NCBI RefSeq assembly: GCF_002197845.1
Contig: NZ_NIDE01000001.1
Span: forward strand, 744,001 to 808,000
Length of the DNA stretch: 64,000 bases
Direction of reading: 5' to 3'
From: Fimbriiglobus ruber
GTDB taxonomy: Bacteria > Planctomycetota > Planctomycetia > Gemmatales > Gemmataceae
The notes beneath the pieces were generated by a model that saw only the letters and a program-made list of their open reading frames with translations, did no database searches and had not been told where the DNA came from. The position numbers were made by a program, and so were the translations under genes. This document shows, piece after piece, positions 1 to 8,514 of the stretch (its first letter is position 1; each line of letters begins with the position of its first letter).

Positions 1-148
1 CTTCGACTTCTTCAAACACAACGAGCTGTTGTGCGGCGCGCGGGCCGACGAGCGGTACCTCTGCCGGGGCGATACGAAGGTCGGCGGCCGCGACAGGCAG
101 TGTGAGAAGAAAGACGACGGCGAACGTCGGAAGAGTCGAGCGTGGCAT
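1..148 (-). CDS. N-terminus of a secreted planctomycete protein (DUF1549/DUF1553-like), cut by the window edge
   Basis: The minus strand opens with ATG at 148 and stays open for 49 codons to the window edge. The start reads MPRSTLPTFAVVFLLTLPVAAA, a classic Sec signal peptide (basic n-region, hydrophobic core, small residues at the cleavage site), followed by a mature N-terminus of the type DLRIAPAEVPLVGPRAAQQL. That sequence style is typical of large planctomycete proteins that begin with a bacterial Ig-like segment and carry DUF1549/DUF1553 domains. Those are usually encoded beside DUF1501 genes, and one lies 1 kb upstream here. The domain assignment is an inference, because only the first 49 residues are visible. 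Confidence 0.6.
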   Translation of the reverse strand, partial: MPRSTLPTFAVVFLLTLPVAAADLRIAPAEVPLVGPRAAQQLVVFEEVE

Positions 149-192
149 GAGTCGATCCCGGTACGGGCGGCAAGTCCAGGTGGGGAGAGCGT

Positions 193-219
193 CCGTTGAG
201 GTGTGGTGCGCCTCAACGG
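193..219. terminator. Possible hairpin terminator downstream of the Uma2-like gene
   Basis: A perfect 9-bp stem (193-201 with 211-219, arms CCGTTGAGG/CCTCAACGG) with a 9-nt loop lies between the end of the Uma2-like gene (279) and the start of the partial secreted protein (148), both on the minus strand. There is no T-tract, so terminator function is only a guess. Confidence 0.35.
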
Positions 220-278
220 TTGATCCACGTTCGGGTGGTGTCGGCTATCGATAAGTGCAGACAAAGAACCATAAGTTC

Positions 279-1076
279 CTATTGTGTTGGCGGTTGCCTT
301 CGTATCGCCTCGATCTCGGCCCGGAGACGGGCGAGTTCGGCGTCGGCCGAATCGGCCCTCTGCTTCTCGACATCGGCCCGTTGCTTCTCGACATCGGTTC
401 GCTGTTTCTCGACTTTGACCCGCTGTTTCTCGACTTCGATTCGTTGTTTCGCGGCCTCGTCAAACGTGAGAATCACGTTACCGGATGCGTCAAAAAACCG
501 CAGCCAGACTTCTGTTCGCGTTTGAAATTCACTTTCCCAGGGTCCGAGATACAGTTCCAGTTCCGAACTCCACAAGCGCCCTCCTTCTGGCTCGATCGGT
601 TCGTAATTTCCGTCGTACAGCCGCCAGCCGACCAGTTGAGAACCGTCTGGGTCGTAGCAATAGTATTCCGGGGTTCGGAACGTCTGGGCGTAGAGTGTTT
701 TTTTTGTCGTGAGATCGACCTTCTTGGTTGTCGGAGAGGTCAATTCAACAATGACGTTGGGGAACTTGCCCTCTTCTTCCCAGACGACCCAACTCGGTCG
801 CGATTTGTCGTGCGCCGCGCCGTTTACGTAGAAGAAATCGGGCCCCCGGAAATCTCGGTTGAAGACCATTTTCGGACTGAAATACATGAACATGTTGCCG
901 CCGACGAAGAAGTCCTTCCGCCCCTGAAAATGTTGCTCGATACATTCGATCAGCAAATTCATGGCACGCAGGTGCCAAAACGTATCCATCGGCTCTCCGT
1001 CTTCGTAGGGGAGATCCTCAGCCCGCGGCAGCCCGGGAATCCAATCGAGGGGCATTTCCAGTTCGGTCGGCGACAT
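279..1076 (-). CDS. Uma2-family putative endonuclease (DUF820) with C-terminal coiled coil
   Basis: The protein is about 265 aa. The first 190 residues fit the Uma2/DUF820 family, a PD-(D/E)xK nuclease-like fold abundant in Planctomycetes and Cyanobacteria. Visible family features are the acidic 'PDFFYVNG' segment, 'SWVVWEEEGKFPNVIVELTS' as the E-x-x core, and 'KKTLYAQTFRTPEYYCYDPD'. Residues from about 205 form a coiled coil built from five near-identical heptads of the type (V)EKQRxDVEKQR, a common Uma2 tail. The chosen ATG at 1076 directly follows an in-frame GTG and has GAGG nine bases upstream. It sits 46 bp after the DUF1501 stop, so the two may be co-transcribed. The true role of Uma2 proteins is unknown. 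Confidence 0.8.
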   Translation of the reverse strand: MSPTELEMPLDWIPGLPRAEDLPYEDGEPMDTFWHLRAMNLLIECIEQHFQGRKDFFVGGNMFMYFSPKMVFNRDFRGPDFFYVNGAAHDKSRPSWVVWEEEGKFPNVIVELTSPTTKKVDLTTKKTLYAQTFRTPEYYCYDPDGSQLVGWRLYDGNYEPIEPEGGRLWSSELELYLGPWESEFQTRTEVWLRFFDASGNVILTFDEAAKQRIEVEKQRVKVEKQRTDVEKQRADVEKQRADSADAELARLRAEIEAIRRQPPTQ

Positions 1077-1121
1077 CACGTCGGCCCTCGTTCACTCAGT
1101 GCGCAAGATCAAAAACATTGA

Positions 1122-2513
1122 TCAGAACAGCTCGGCGATCGGCTTGACGCCGAAATCGGCCAGGGGGATCGGGCGGTTCTGCGGGCCGGGGAGTTCCTTG
1201 TGCGGGTCGAGCCCGAGCGCGCGGTAGATGGTGGCCGCGATCTCGCCCGGTGTGACCGGCCGGCTCTTGGGGGCGTACGCCAGTTCGTCCGATTCGCCGA
1301 CCACCCGGCCGCCCTGAATCGGCCCGCCGCCGATCAGCATCGACCAGACGCCGGGGTGGTGGTCGCGCCCGCCAGCCGGGTTGATCTTGGGCGTCCGCCC
1401 GAACTCGCCGGTGGCGACGACGACCGTGTTCGAGAGCAGCCCCCGCGCCGACAGGTCTTCGAGCAAGGCACTGTACGCGCGGTCGAAATTCGGCACGATT
1501 TGCTTAGCCATCTCGTTGATATCGGTAAACGGTTTCGACCCGTGGATGTCCCACGTTAGCTCGTCGAACACCGTTTCAAACATATTCACCGTGACGAACC
1601 GCACCCCGGCTTCGATCAACCGCCGGGCCATCAGGCAGCTTTGCCCGAAACGGGTGCGGCCGTACCGGTCGCGGACCTCGGAAGACTCTTTTTGAAGGTC
1701 GAACGCCTCCCGGGCCTTCGGCGACGACATGAGCTTGTAAGCGAGTTGAAACGTGTCGTCCATCTGCTTCGCGGCCGGGCTGGTGTCGAAGGCGGCCACG
1801 CCGCCGTCTACTGCCGCCCGGAGTTTCTGCCGGCGGTCGGCGCGAACGCCGGTGATGTAGTCGGGCGGCAACAGGTCGGGGACTTTGAAGTTCGGGGCGG
1901 ACGGGTCGGCGTTGAGGATGAGCGGGTCGAACCGCTTGCCGAGGTAGCCCGCGGATTCGCCGTGCGGGAGGTTCCCGCCGGTTCGGCCGATCGGCTTGGG
2001 GAGCAGGACGTGAGCCGGGAGTTCGCCGCGGCCACCCTTCAAATACCCGAGTACGCAGCCCATGTGCGGGTACTCGATGCCGCCGGCGAACAGGCGGCCC
2101 GATTGCATCATCTGATAGCCGGTGTCGTGGACCGCGGTCGCGGTGTGGTAGAGCGAGCGGACGACGGAAAAGTGGCGGGCGAGCGCTGCGGTGCGGGGAA
2201 AGAGTTCGCTGATTTGAATGCCCGGCACCGCGGTGGCGGCCGGTTTGAACGGCCCGCGAATCTCGGCGGGCGCGTTCGGCTTCGGGTCGAACGTGTCGAG
2301 CTGGCTCGGTCCGCCCACGAGCATCAGCAGGATGCAATTTACGTCGCCATCTTTGCCGCCACTACTCGGGCCGCTATCTTTCGCTGCCGCTTGTGCGGCA
2401 AGGAATTTCGGGAGGGTGAGGCCCAGCGGCGCGAGCGCGCCGGCGTGGAGGAAATCGCGGCGAGTCGCGCCGTCGCAAAACGTCGCGGGGCGCTTGGCGT
2501 CGAGACGAATCAT
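1122..2513 (-). CDS. DUF1501 domain-containing protein with twin-arginine signal
   Basis: The protein is 463 aa. It begins with a twin-arginine export motif (TRRDFLHAGALAPLGLTLPK, residues ~17-36), so it is probably exported folded by Tat. The body matches DUF1501, a planctomycete-expanded family of the alkaline-phosphatase/sulfatase superfamily: 'LLMLVGGPSQLDTFDPKPNA' near residue 65, 'HDTGYQMMQSG', 'DIHGSKPFTDI', and 'VVVATGEFGRTPKIN-GRDHHPGVW' near residue 370, where the H/D residues would bind metal. Length is normal for the family. DUF1501 genes usually pair with DUF1549/DUF1553 genes, consistent with the partial gene at 1-148, though here a Uma2-like gene separates them. Substrate unknown. 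Confidence 0.9.
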   Translation of the reverse strand: MIRLDAKRPATFCDGATRRDFLHAGALAPLGLTLPKFLAAQAAAKDSGPSSGGKDGDVNCILLMLVGGPSQLDTFDPKPNAPAEIRGPFKPAATAVPGIQISELFPRTAALARHFSVVRSLYHTATAVHDTGYQMMQSGRLFAGGIEYPHMGCVLGYLKGGRGELPAHVLLPKPIGRTGGNLPHGESAGYLGKRFDPLILNADPSAPNFKVPDLLPPDYITGVRADRRQKLRAAVDGGVAAFDTSPAAKQMDDTFQLAYKLMSSPKAREAFDLQKESSEVRDRYGRTRFGQSCLMARRLIEAGVRFVTVNMFETVFDELTWDIHGSKPFTDINEMAKQIVPNFDRAYSALLEDLSARGLLSNTVVVATGEFGRTPKINPAGGRDHHPGVWSMLIGGGPIQGGRVVGESDELAYAPKSRPVTPGEIAATIYRALGLDPHKELPGPQNRPIPLADFGVKPIAELF

Positions 2514-2703
2514 GAAATGATACCGCGGGGCAGGGGAGCGTGTTGAGCCGGCCGGGCGCCATCAGAGTATGATGGCCATCCCTCTCCGATCAAGATCTCA
2601 TATCGAAGTCGATTGTACCACCCCGCGATGTTCCGATAAATACGCTGATGACAAAGAGTTTAGGCGACCGAGAACCGGTCGCCTTCCCGCGAGTTGTTAA
2701 TCC
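2514..2703. other. Intergenic region with hairpins, upstream of the DUF1501 gene
   Basis: No gene is seen. It holds a 7-bp stem (GCCATCA/TGATGGC, around 2560-2580) and an 8-bp stem at 2663-2683 (GGCGACCG, 5-nt loop, CGGTCGCC). The promoter of the leftward DUF1501 gene should lie here; no convincing -35/-10 pair stands out. Confidence 0.4.
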
Positions 2704-2707
2704 TTAA

Positions 2708-4698
2708 CCAAGCGAACTACGAGCCATGCTTTTTTGAGGGACGAGGGGAAAGCTTGAAATCCCCCTGCGTTTCGGCTGTTTTGGTCATTACCACACGACC
2801 CGAACCGCCGCCCCACAGAAGGATTTCAAGTGAACACCATTTTCCGGCGTTGGTTCCGCAAACACAAGACGCGTCTCGAACGCCGTCTCCAGAAACGGAC
2901 CGGGGGATCGCCCGCCCGACCCGTTCTCTCGGACCACACCCTTCACTACGAGGTCGCCGATCAGACGCGCGCCATTCCCTGCGGGGGCATCGGCCTCGTC
3001 CACCAACTCGTCGGCCGGATCGGCCTCGTGGGGGACATGGATGACGCCGTCCACGTCCTCAAGACTCACCTCCCGTACCACGAATCCGACCATGTCCTGA
3101 CCCTCGCGTACAACGCCCTGTGCGGCGGGACGTGCCGGCAGGACATCGACCGCCTTCGCAACGACGCGGCCGTCCTCGATGCCCTCGGGGCCACCCGCAT
3201 CCCGGATCCGACGACCGCCGGCGACTTCGGCCGACGATTCCACGACAAGGATGCCCGCTCTCGACTCGACGCCTTCGACCGCACCCGCCGCCGCGTCTGG
3301 GCCGAGCAACCCGACGCCTTCTTCGACCTCGCCGTCGTCGACGCCGATGGGACGATCGTGGAAACCGCCGGGCGGTCCAAACAGGGCCCGGACATCACGT
3401 ACGACGGGCGGTGGGGAGACCACCCGCTGGTCCTCACCCTGGCCAACACCGGGGAGGTTCTGAGCCTCGTCAACCGGCCCGGGAACCGCCCGTCGCACGA
3501 GGGCGCGGCCGGCGAACGGACCCGGGCGGCTACGCAGTGCCTGGAGGCCGGGTTCCGGAAAGTTCTGTTCCGCGGGGACACCGACTTCTCCCAGACCGCG
3601 TGCCTCGACGGGTGGAACGCGATCGCCGGCCTACGGTTCGTATTTGGGTACGACGCCAAACCGAATCTGGTGGCCCGGGCCGAGGAATTGCCGGCGGCCG
3701 CGTGGCAGCGGTTGACCCGTCCGGCCCGGTACGCGGCCGCCACCGCGACCCGGCAGAAGCCGGCCGATGTCGGGACGGGGATCGTCCGGGACCGGGAGTA
3801 CGAGACCTTACGGCTGCAATCCGAGGACGTGGCCGAGTTCGCGTACCCCCCGACCGCGTGCGCCCGGGAGTACCGGATGGTGGTCGTCCGCAAGACCATC
3901 GCGCGGACGAAAGGGCAGCGGGCGTTGTTCGACGAGACGAGGTACTTCTTTGACCTCACGAATGAGCGCGAGTGGACGCCCGCGGAGATTGTCTTCTCGG
4001 CCAACGACCGATGCCATCAGGAGAACCTGATCGCCCCGTTGAAGGGTGGGGTGCGGGCTCTGTCGGCCCCGACGGACACGCTGGCGAGTAACTGGGTGTG
4101 TATGGTCATGACGGCCCTGGCGTGGTCCCTGAAAGCGTGGTGGGCGTTGATGCTGCCGGACACGACGGGCCGGTGGCAGGATCGGCACCGGGACGAGAAG
4201 CGGCAGGTGCTCGGGTGGGAGTTCCGGACGTTCGTGACCGCGTTCGTGTCGTTGCCGTGCCAGGTCGTGACCTCCGGGCGGCGGCGGATCTTGCGGGTCC
4301 TGAGTTGGAATCCGCACCCGGCGATCTTCTTCCGGTTGGTCGATCGGTTGCGGCAGTGAGGCCGGGCGAACCGACATCGGGATCCGGATGTCCCGATCCG
4401 TGGTAACGCCGAACGAGCCACGGGACGGAAGGGAGGAGGCCGGATCAGCCATCGTATCATGCAACAGGCCCGACCCACGGCGGGCTCCAGGGCTCACGCA
4501 CTATGTTTTTCCCTGAAAATCATGGGATTTCGTACCTTGCAACTCCAAAAATTACCGCTCAAAACACATACAATACATACGCGAACGCCTAGTATTCAGC
4601 GGTTTTCAGTCAAGGACAAGGGCGTAAGCCCTGCGGCGGGCTCCGAGGGAGTTCGTCGGCTGAATCAATGTGCAAAATGTGTAAGAAAACCCGCTTGT
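2708..4698 (+). mobile_element. IS1380-family insertion sequence (ends tentative)
   Basis: The transposase gene at 2830-4359 defines the element. Tentative ends come from a matching pair: CCTTAA-C-CAAGCG at 2702-2714 and its reverse complement CGCTTG-T-TTAAGG at 4692-4704 (12 of 13 match). This would give a 4-bp TTAA target duplication (2704-2707 and 4699-4702) and short, poor terminal repeats. Beyond CAAGCG the two ends stop matching, and 339 bp of non-coding DNA after the transposase is more than usual, so the right end may lie nearer 4400-4560. Treat the boundaries as a hypothesis. Confidence 0.5.
2830..4359 (+). CDS. IS1380-family transposase
   Basis: The protein is 509 aa, intact, and of normal length for IS1380 transposases (DDE_Tnp_1 fold). 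Seen: first catalytic Asp in 'FDLAVVDADGTIVET'; the family block 'GPDITYDGRWGDHPLVLTLA-NTGEVLSLVNRPGNRPSHEGAA'; second Asp in 'VLFRGDTDFSQT'; the Tyr-containing YREK-like region near 'DRCHQENLIAPLKGG', where the E (QEN) would be the third catalytic residue. The start at 2830 is a GTG (sequence gtgaacacc) preceded by an AAGGA-type ribosome site (agaaggatttcaa). The gene looks functional. Confidence 0.88.
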   Translation: MNTIFRRWFRKHKTRLERRLQKRTGGSPARPVLSDHTLHYEVADQTRAIPCGGIGLVHQLVGRIGLVGDMDDAVHVLKTHLPYHESDHVLTLAYNALCGGTCRQDIDRLRNDAAVLDALGATRIPDPTTAGDFGRRFHDKDARSRLDAFDRTRRRVWAEQPDAFFDLAVVDADGTIVETAGRSKQGPDITYDGRWGDHPLVLTLANTGEVLSLVNRPGNRPSHEGAAGERTRAATQCLEAGFRKVLFRGDTDFSQTACLDGWNAIAGLRFVFGYDAKPNLVARAEELPAAAWQRLTRPARYAAATATRQKPADVGTGIVRDREYETLRLQSEDVAEFAYPPTACAREYRMVVVRKTIARTKGQRALFDETRYFFDLTNEREWTPAEIVFSANDRCHQENLIAPLKGGVRALSAPTDTLASNWVCMVMTALAWSLKAWWALMLPDTTGRWQDRHRDEKRQVLGWEFRTFVTAFVSLPCQVVTSGRRRILRVLSWNPHPAIFFRLVDRLRQ

Positions 4699-4714
4699 TT
4701 AAGGTCTAGTTCCT

Positions 4715-5251
4715 TTGCTGCGAGACGCCGAGGAGTTGAATGACGCATACACTCAGCTTCAAGGCGTCCCTGCGATGCAGCACTTCGCCACCGCGGCGCT
4801 CAGTCGGGCTGTTGTCGTCATGTGTATATCTGCATGGGAAACGTACATTGAGGAGCTTGTTCGTGAATCGCTGCAAGCGATCCATACCCCTTTGCCGCAT
4901 CCCGGACTCGTCCAAGCTCTGAACGAATTGCTTCGAGCTGATCTGGATAGATTCAACACGCCGAGTGCTGGGAATGTGCCGTCACTTCTTCGCCAAACTA
5001 TCGGGTTGGCAGACATCAGGCGATCTTGGTACTGGCCTGGGATGACGATAGGCCAGGCAGGTTCGGATTTCGGACAGGCATTGAACCTCCGTCATCGGAT
5101 CGCCCACGGGGTTCATCCGCGGCCTTTCGTCCACAATCACTACACAAGTCAATTGCCAGATTTCTTTCGCCGGTTAGGGCGAAGGACCGACGCCGCAGTG
5201 CGTAATCGTCTGGTTAACCATCACGCGATTGCTGCTCCTTGGTCGCCCTGA
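4715..5251 (+). CDS. HEPN-domain protein (RiboL-PSP-HEPN / MAE_28990-like)
   Basis: The protein is 178 aa. It has the layout of small HEPN proteins of the RiboL-PSP-HEPN kind: an N-terminal helix (ELNDAYTQLQGV), a second helix 'ALSRAVVVMCISAWETYIEE' and the catalytic R-x4-H motif in 'NLRHRIAHGVHPRP' (R, then H five residues on). HEPN domains with this motif are often metal-independent RNases acting in toxin-antitoxin, abortive infection or RNA processing systems. The start is TTG with AAGG ten bases upstream; an in-frame TAA at 4700-4702 sits just before it. It lies directly beside the tentative right end of the IS1380 element, so the original N-terminus may have been changed. No partner (MNT nucleotidyltransferase or antitoxin) is visible next to it. 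Confidence 0.65.
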   Translation: MLRDAEELNDAYTQLQGVPAMQHFATAALSRAVVVMCISAWETYIEELVRESLQAIHTPLPHPGLVQALNELLRADLDRFNTPSAGNVPSLLRQTIGLADIRRSWYWPGMTIGQAGSDFGQALNLRHRIAHGVHPRPFVHNHYTSQLPDFFRRLGRRTDAAVRNRLVNHHAIAAPWSP

Positions 5252-5302
5252 TTCGAGATCCCGCGTTGTCTCACGTCATAACCTGTTGGCATGTACACGT
5301 CC

Positions 5303-5425
5303 CGCCACGAAACTCAGCCTAACTGATCTTGCGCATCTGGTACATGTGAATGCGAAAATCCGGGCGGGTGTTCACGAGGCAACAACTGTTGCTCGGCGTG
5401 TAACCACTGACTGGCGATTCATTCC
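5303..5425 (-). pseudogene. Remnant of the 3' end of an acetamidase/formamidase gene
   Basis: Reading leftward from ~5425, the minus strand gives YTPSNSCCLVNTRPDFRIH then MYQMRKIS and a stop. The intact acetamidase at 16216-17181 ends FTPTDAYCLVSTCPDFRIH then VYQMCKIA. The match is clear in protein and DNA (for example GATCTTGCGCATCTGGTA versus GATCTTGCACATCTGGTA on the plus strand). Nothing of the rest of the gene remains. This is a decayed copy, not a gene; the flanks (5252-5302, 5426-5488) show nothing else. Confidence 0.7.
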
Positions 5426-5488
5426 CCAGACGTTGCCCGACGAATAGCCCGCCCTCGCCTTCGAGTTGGCGCCGGGCAACGCCGGCCA

Positions 5489-7438
5489 CTAGCGCAGATA
5501 GCCCCTCGATTTCATCAGCTCAATGATACGCCTGACGCATTCGTCGACGCCGATCTGGTCGGTCTGCAGCACGAGGTCGGGCGCTTTCGGCTCCTCGAAC
5601 GCCGCCGTCACGCCCGGCATCTGCGCGATCTTGCCCTCGTCGGCCAGCCGGTACGCGCCGCTTTGGTCGCGCGCCCGCAGCACCTCCATCGGCGCCGTGC
5701 AGTACACCTCTAGTACGCGGTCCCGGCCGATCAGCTGCTTGGCCTTCTCGCGCACCGCGTCGTGCGGCGCTACGAACGCTGCGACGGTGATCACCCCCGC
5801 GTCGTTCAGCAATTTCGCCACCTCGGCCGACCGCCGCAGGTTCTCCGAGCGGTCGTCGGCGGTGAACCCCAGATCGCGGTTCAGCCCCTGTCGCATGTTC
5901 TGGCCGTACAACACCGTCACCGCCCGGCCTTCGTCCCACAGGCGGCGCTCCAGGGCGTATGCGATCCGGCTCTTGCCACTGCCGGTCAGCCCTACCAGCA
6001 GCACCGTCACCGGCACCTGACCGTAGCGCTGTTCCCGCTCGGCCGGCGCGACCTCGCTCTCGCGCAGCTTGAGGCGCACTGTTGCCGGCTCCGTGGCCCA
6101 CACGTCCCCCTGCGCCCGGCCGCTGCCCACTTCCAGGATCATCCCCGCCCCGACCGTGGTGTTCGTCAGTCGGTCGATGAGGATGAACGCCCCGGTCGCG
6201 GCGTTGGTCCGGTACGGGTCGAACGCCAGCGCCTGAGTCAGGCTGAGCTGGACGTGCCCGACTTCGTTCAACCCCAACCGTGCGATGGCCCGGTGCTCCA
6301 GCGTGTTGACATCAACGCCATAGCGGAACGACGCGACCTCCGCCGCCACCTGCCGCGTGGTCTGCTTCAGCGTGTACGCCCGGCCGGGCACGAGCGGCTG
6401 TTCGGCCATCCACACCACCATCGCCTCGATCTGGCTGCCGACATGCGGCGGGTTGTCCGGCCGCACCAGCATGTCGCCGCGGCTGACGTCCACCTCGTCT
6501 GTCAGTGTGACCGTCACCGCCTGGGGCGCGAACGCCTCGTCCAGTTCGCCGTCGTAGGTCACGATCGACTTCACCCGGCTGCGCTTGCCCGACGGCAGCA
6601 CCATCACCTCGTCGCCCTTGCGGACGGTGCCGGATGCCACCGTGCCGGCGAAACCGCGGAAGTCGAGGTTGGGGCGAATGACGTACTGGACCGGGAACCG
6701 CAGGTCGGTCAGGTTCCGGTCGCTGGCGATGTGGACCGTTTCCAGGTGGTCCAGCAGCGACGGGCCGGAGTACCACGGCATCTTGTCGCTCTTGGACGCG
6801 ACGTTGTCGCCCTTCAGCGCCGACATCGGGATGAAGGTGATGTCGCCCAGGTCGAGTTTGGCGACGAAGCCGGTGTAGTCGGCCTTGATCCGCTCGAAGA
6901 CCTCGCGAGAGAAGCCGACGTCTTTATGGTCCATCTTGTTGATGGCGACGACGACGTGTCGAATGCCCAGGAGCGACACGATGAACGAGTGCCGGCGGGT
7001 CTGGGTCATTACGCCGTGACCGGGACGGGCGTCGATGAGGATGATGGCCAGCTGGCACGTCGAGGCGCCGGTGGCCATGTTGCGGGTGTACTGCTCGTGG
7101 CCGGGCGTGTCGGCGATGATGAACTTGCGGCGGTCGGTCGAGAAGTAGCGGTACGCCACGTCGATGGTGATGCCCTGCTCGCGCTCGGCCTTTAGGCCGT
7201 CGGTGAGCAACGCCAGGTCGATCTCGCCCGCGCCGGTGGTCCCGACCTTCGCGCTGTCACGTTTCACCGCGGCGAGTTGGTCCTCGTAGATCGTCTTGGT
7301 GTCGTGTAACAACCGGCCGATGAGCGTACTCTTGCCGTCGTCGACGCTGCCGCAGGTGAGGAACCGCAACAGTTCCTTCTTCTGGTGGCGGGCGAGGTAC
7401 GTGTGAATGTCTTCCCTGCTCAGGTCAACGGCTTGCAT
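5489..7438 (-). CDS. cysNC: Bifunctional sulfate adenylyltransferase subunit 1 / adenylylsulfate kinase
   Basis: The protein is 649 aa, the usual size for a CysN-CysC fusion. Residues ~25-440 are the translation-factor-like GTPase CysN: P-loop [15 protein letters not shown], switch [17 protein letters not shown], and NKMD for guanine recognition, followed by EF-Tu-like beta-barrel domains. Residues ~470-649 are the adenylylsulfate (APS) kinase CysC with P-loop GLTGSGKS and '[15 protein letters not shown]'. The residue before '[11 protein letters not shown]' reads N where many CysC have D (DGDNxRxGLxxDLGF); here it is [15 protein letters not shown]. With CysD it makes APS from sulfate and ATP, driven by GTP hydrolysis, then phosphorylates APS to PAPS. 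The subunit gene cysD lies 1.1 kb upstream on the same strand, separated by two unrelated genes. Confidence 0.95.
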   Translation of the reverse strand: MQAVDLSREDIHTYLARHQKKELLRFLTCGSVDDGKSTLIGRLLHDTKTIYEDQLAAVKRDSAKVGTTGAGEIDLALLTDGLKAEREQGITIDVAYRYFSTDRRKFIIADTPGHEQYTRNMATGASTCQLAIILIDARPGHGVMTQTRRHSFIVSLLGIRHVVVAINKMDHKDVGFSREVFERIKADYTGFVAKLDLGDITFIPMSALKGDNVASKSDKMPWYSGPSLLDHLETVHIASDRNLTDLRFPVQYVIRPNLDFRGFAGTVASGTVRKGDEVMVLPSGKRSRVKSIVTYDGELDEAFAPQAVTVTLTDEVDVSRGDMLVRPDNPPHVGSQIEAMVVWMAEQPLVPGRAYTLKQTTRQVAAEVASFRYGVDVNTLEHRAIARLGLNEVGHVQLSLTQALAFDPYRTNAATGAFILIDRLTNTTVGAGMILEVGSGRAQGDVWATEPATVRLKLRESEVAPAEREQRYGQVPVTVLLVGLTGSGKSRIAYALERRLWDEGRAVTVLYGQNMRQGLNRDLGFTADDRSENLRRSAEVAKLLNDAGVITVAAFVAPHDAVREKAKQLIGRDRVLEVYCTAPMEVLRARDQSGAYRLADEGKIAQMPGVTAAFEEPKAPDLVLQTDQIGVDECVRRIIELMKSRGYLR

Positions 7439-7476
7439 CTCGGAATTTCCGCTCGCGTTCCAAATCGGGATGAAAA

Positions 7477-8106
7477 TTAGTAACCCGTGTTCAACCGCAG
7501 GTGCCGGTCCATGTGTCGATAGAGTTCGTCGAATGTCACGCAGATCACGTTGTTGCTATCGACACTCACTTTGTCGGCCCTCCAATCGAGCCGAAACTGG
7601 TCGTGTGGGTCCGTGATCCCGGTATCGCGGCCGATGATCAGCATCGCGGAAAACCGGATGTGCCCGTCACCGAAATCTCTTTTAAACCGCTCAGTCTTTT
7701 TTAGATCGTCGAGCATCGTGTACCAGTCGATGATCTGCGAGAAGCCGTGTTCGAACCGGGGGCTCCAGACCCGACTATTTCCTGACGGAGAGGGTCTGAA
7801 GATGCTCTGCAATCTCCCGTCCTCGAACTCGACCACACAGAATCGACGGTGAGCCTTATCGCCGAGCACAAGGTCAGCGGCATAATCGCCGAAGAAGTTG
7901 TACTCGAAGCAGATGTGGGTCGCCGGGCCGATGTTCAGCATGAATGAACCGACAAAGGCGGAAACCTGCACCCGACTCTTGAAAAACGGTTGGATGTCGT
8001 ACTTCTCCGACAATTCCGCTTTCGTGCGAAGCAAATCCCCGAACTCGTCGGTCTCGATGCGACACTGCTTGGGGTTGAGCTTGACGGCAGTGAATTGTTG
8101 AGCCAA
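7477..8106 (-). CDS. Shedu-like (DUF4263) putative nuclease
   Basis: The protein is 209 aa. It resembles the C-terminal SduA/DUF4263 domain of Shedu anti-phage proteins, a PD-(D/E)xK nuclease fold. Seen: '[20 protein letters not shown]' (Asp, then the E-x-E strand 'VVEFEDG'), '[19 protein letters not shown]' (the conserved Q in the helix after the core), '[10 protein letters not shown]', and a final '[13 protein letters not shown]'. The start is TTG at 8106 with GGAG nine bases upstream; no ATG fits. It starts 6 bp after the RelE-like gene ends, so the two are translationally close, and it ends 38 bp before cysNC. The catalytic residues are inferred from the family pattern, not proven. It lacks the long N-terminal domain of many Shedu proteins. 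Confidence 0.6.
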   Translation of the reverse strand: MAQQFTAVKLNPKQCRIETDEFGDLLRTKAELSEKYDIQPFFKSRVQVSAFVGSFMLNIGPATHICFEYNFFGDYAADLVLGDKAHRRFCVVEFEDGRLQSIFRPSPSGNSRVWSPRFEHGFSQIIDWYTMLDDLKKTERFKRDFGDGHIRFSAMLIIGRDTGITDPHDQFRLDWRADKVSVDSNNVICVTFDELYRHMDRHLRLNTGY

Positions 8107-8112
8107 GGCCGA

Positions 8113-8394
8113 TTACTCCGATGCCGCCCCGGCAAACTCGAACCGGGATGGCCTAGCCAAATCGATAACGACAATCTCCCCGTCCGCCTCGTTCAAGGTA
8201 AAGAAGATGCGGATGTCATCGGACGTGTTCAGGGCGTAGGTGTCCCGATAGATCGTTTTCTTCGTCATTCTTCGGACCTGTTCGTCGTTTTCCCAGTTAC
8301 CGAGCTGATCAAACCACGATAACACCTTCAACCGCTCGTCGTCAGCGAGTGTCCGCAGGGCCGCGGTGATGGCTGCTGTCTTAATAACCTTCAT
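8113..8394 (-). CDS. RelE/ParE-like toxin-family small protein
   Basis: The protein is 93 aa from the ATG at 8394, which has a strong ribosome site (GGGAGGGG) five bases before it; an ORF extension to 8415 is not needed. The shape is RelE/ParE-like: N-terminal helices (ALRTLADDERLKVLSWFDQL), then strands 'DTYALNTSDDIRIFFTLNEA' and 'GEIVVIDLARP'. That is the region where RelE/ParE toxins place their basic or aromatic catalytic residues. The usual RelE Arg/Lys set is not obvious, so it could be an inactive relative. No antitoxin gene is seen beside it; its immediate partner is the Shedu-like gene 6 bp downstream. It lies 120 bp after cysD. Confidence 0.55.
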   Translation of the reverse strand: MKVIKTAAITAALRTLADDERLKVLSWFDQLGNWENDEQVRRMTKKTIYRDTYALNTSDDIRIFFTLNEADGEIVVIDLARPSRFEFAGAASE

Positions 8395-8514
8395 TGTCCC
8401 CTCCCGCTCCCGCAATGCGAGGTCTCCATCCCTTCGCCGGTATTCTGTCTTTCATTGTACCAGGCCTTCCACGCGAACTTTCCCCGCGTATCGGGTGAAA
8501 TGCCTGACGATTAC

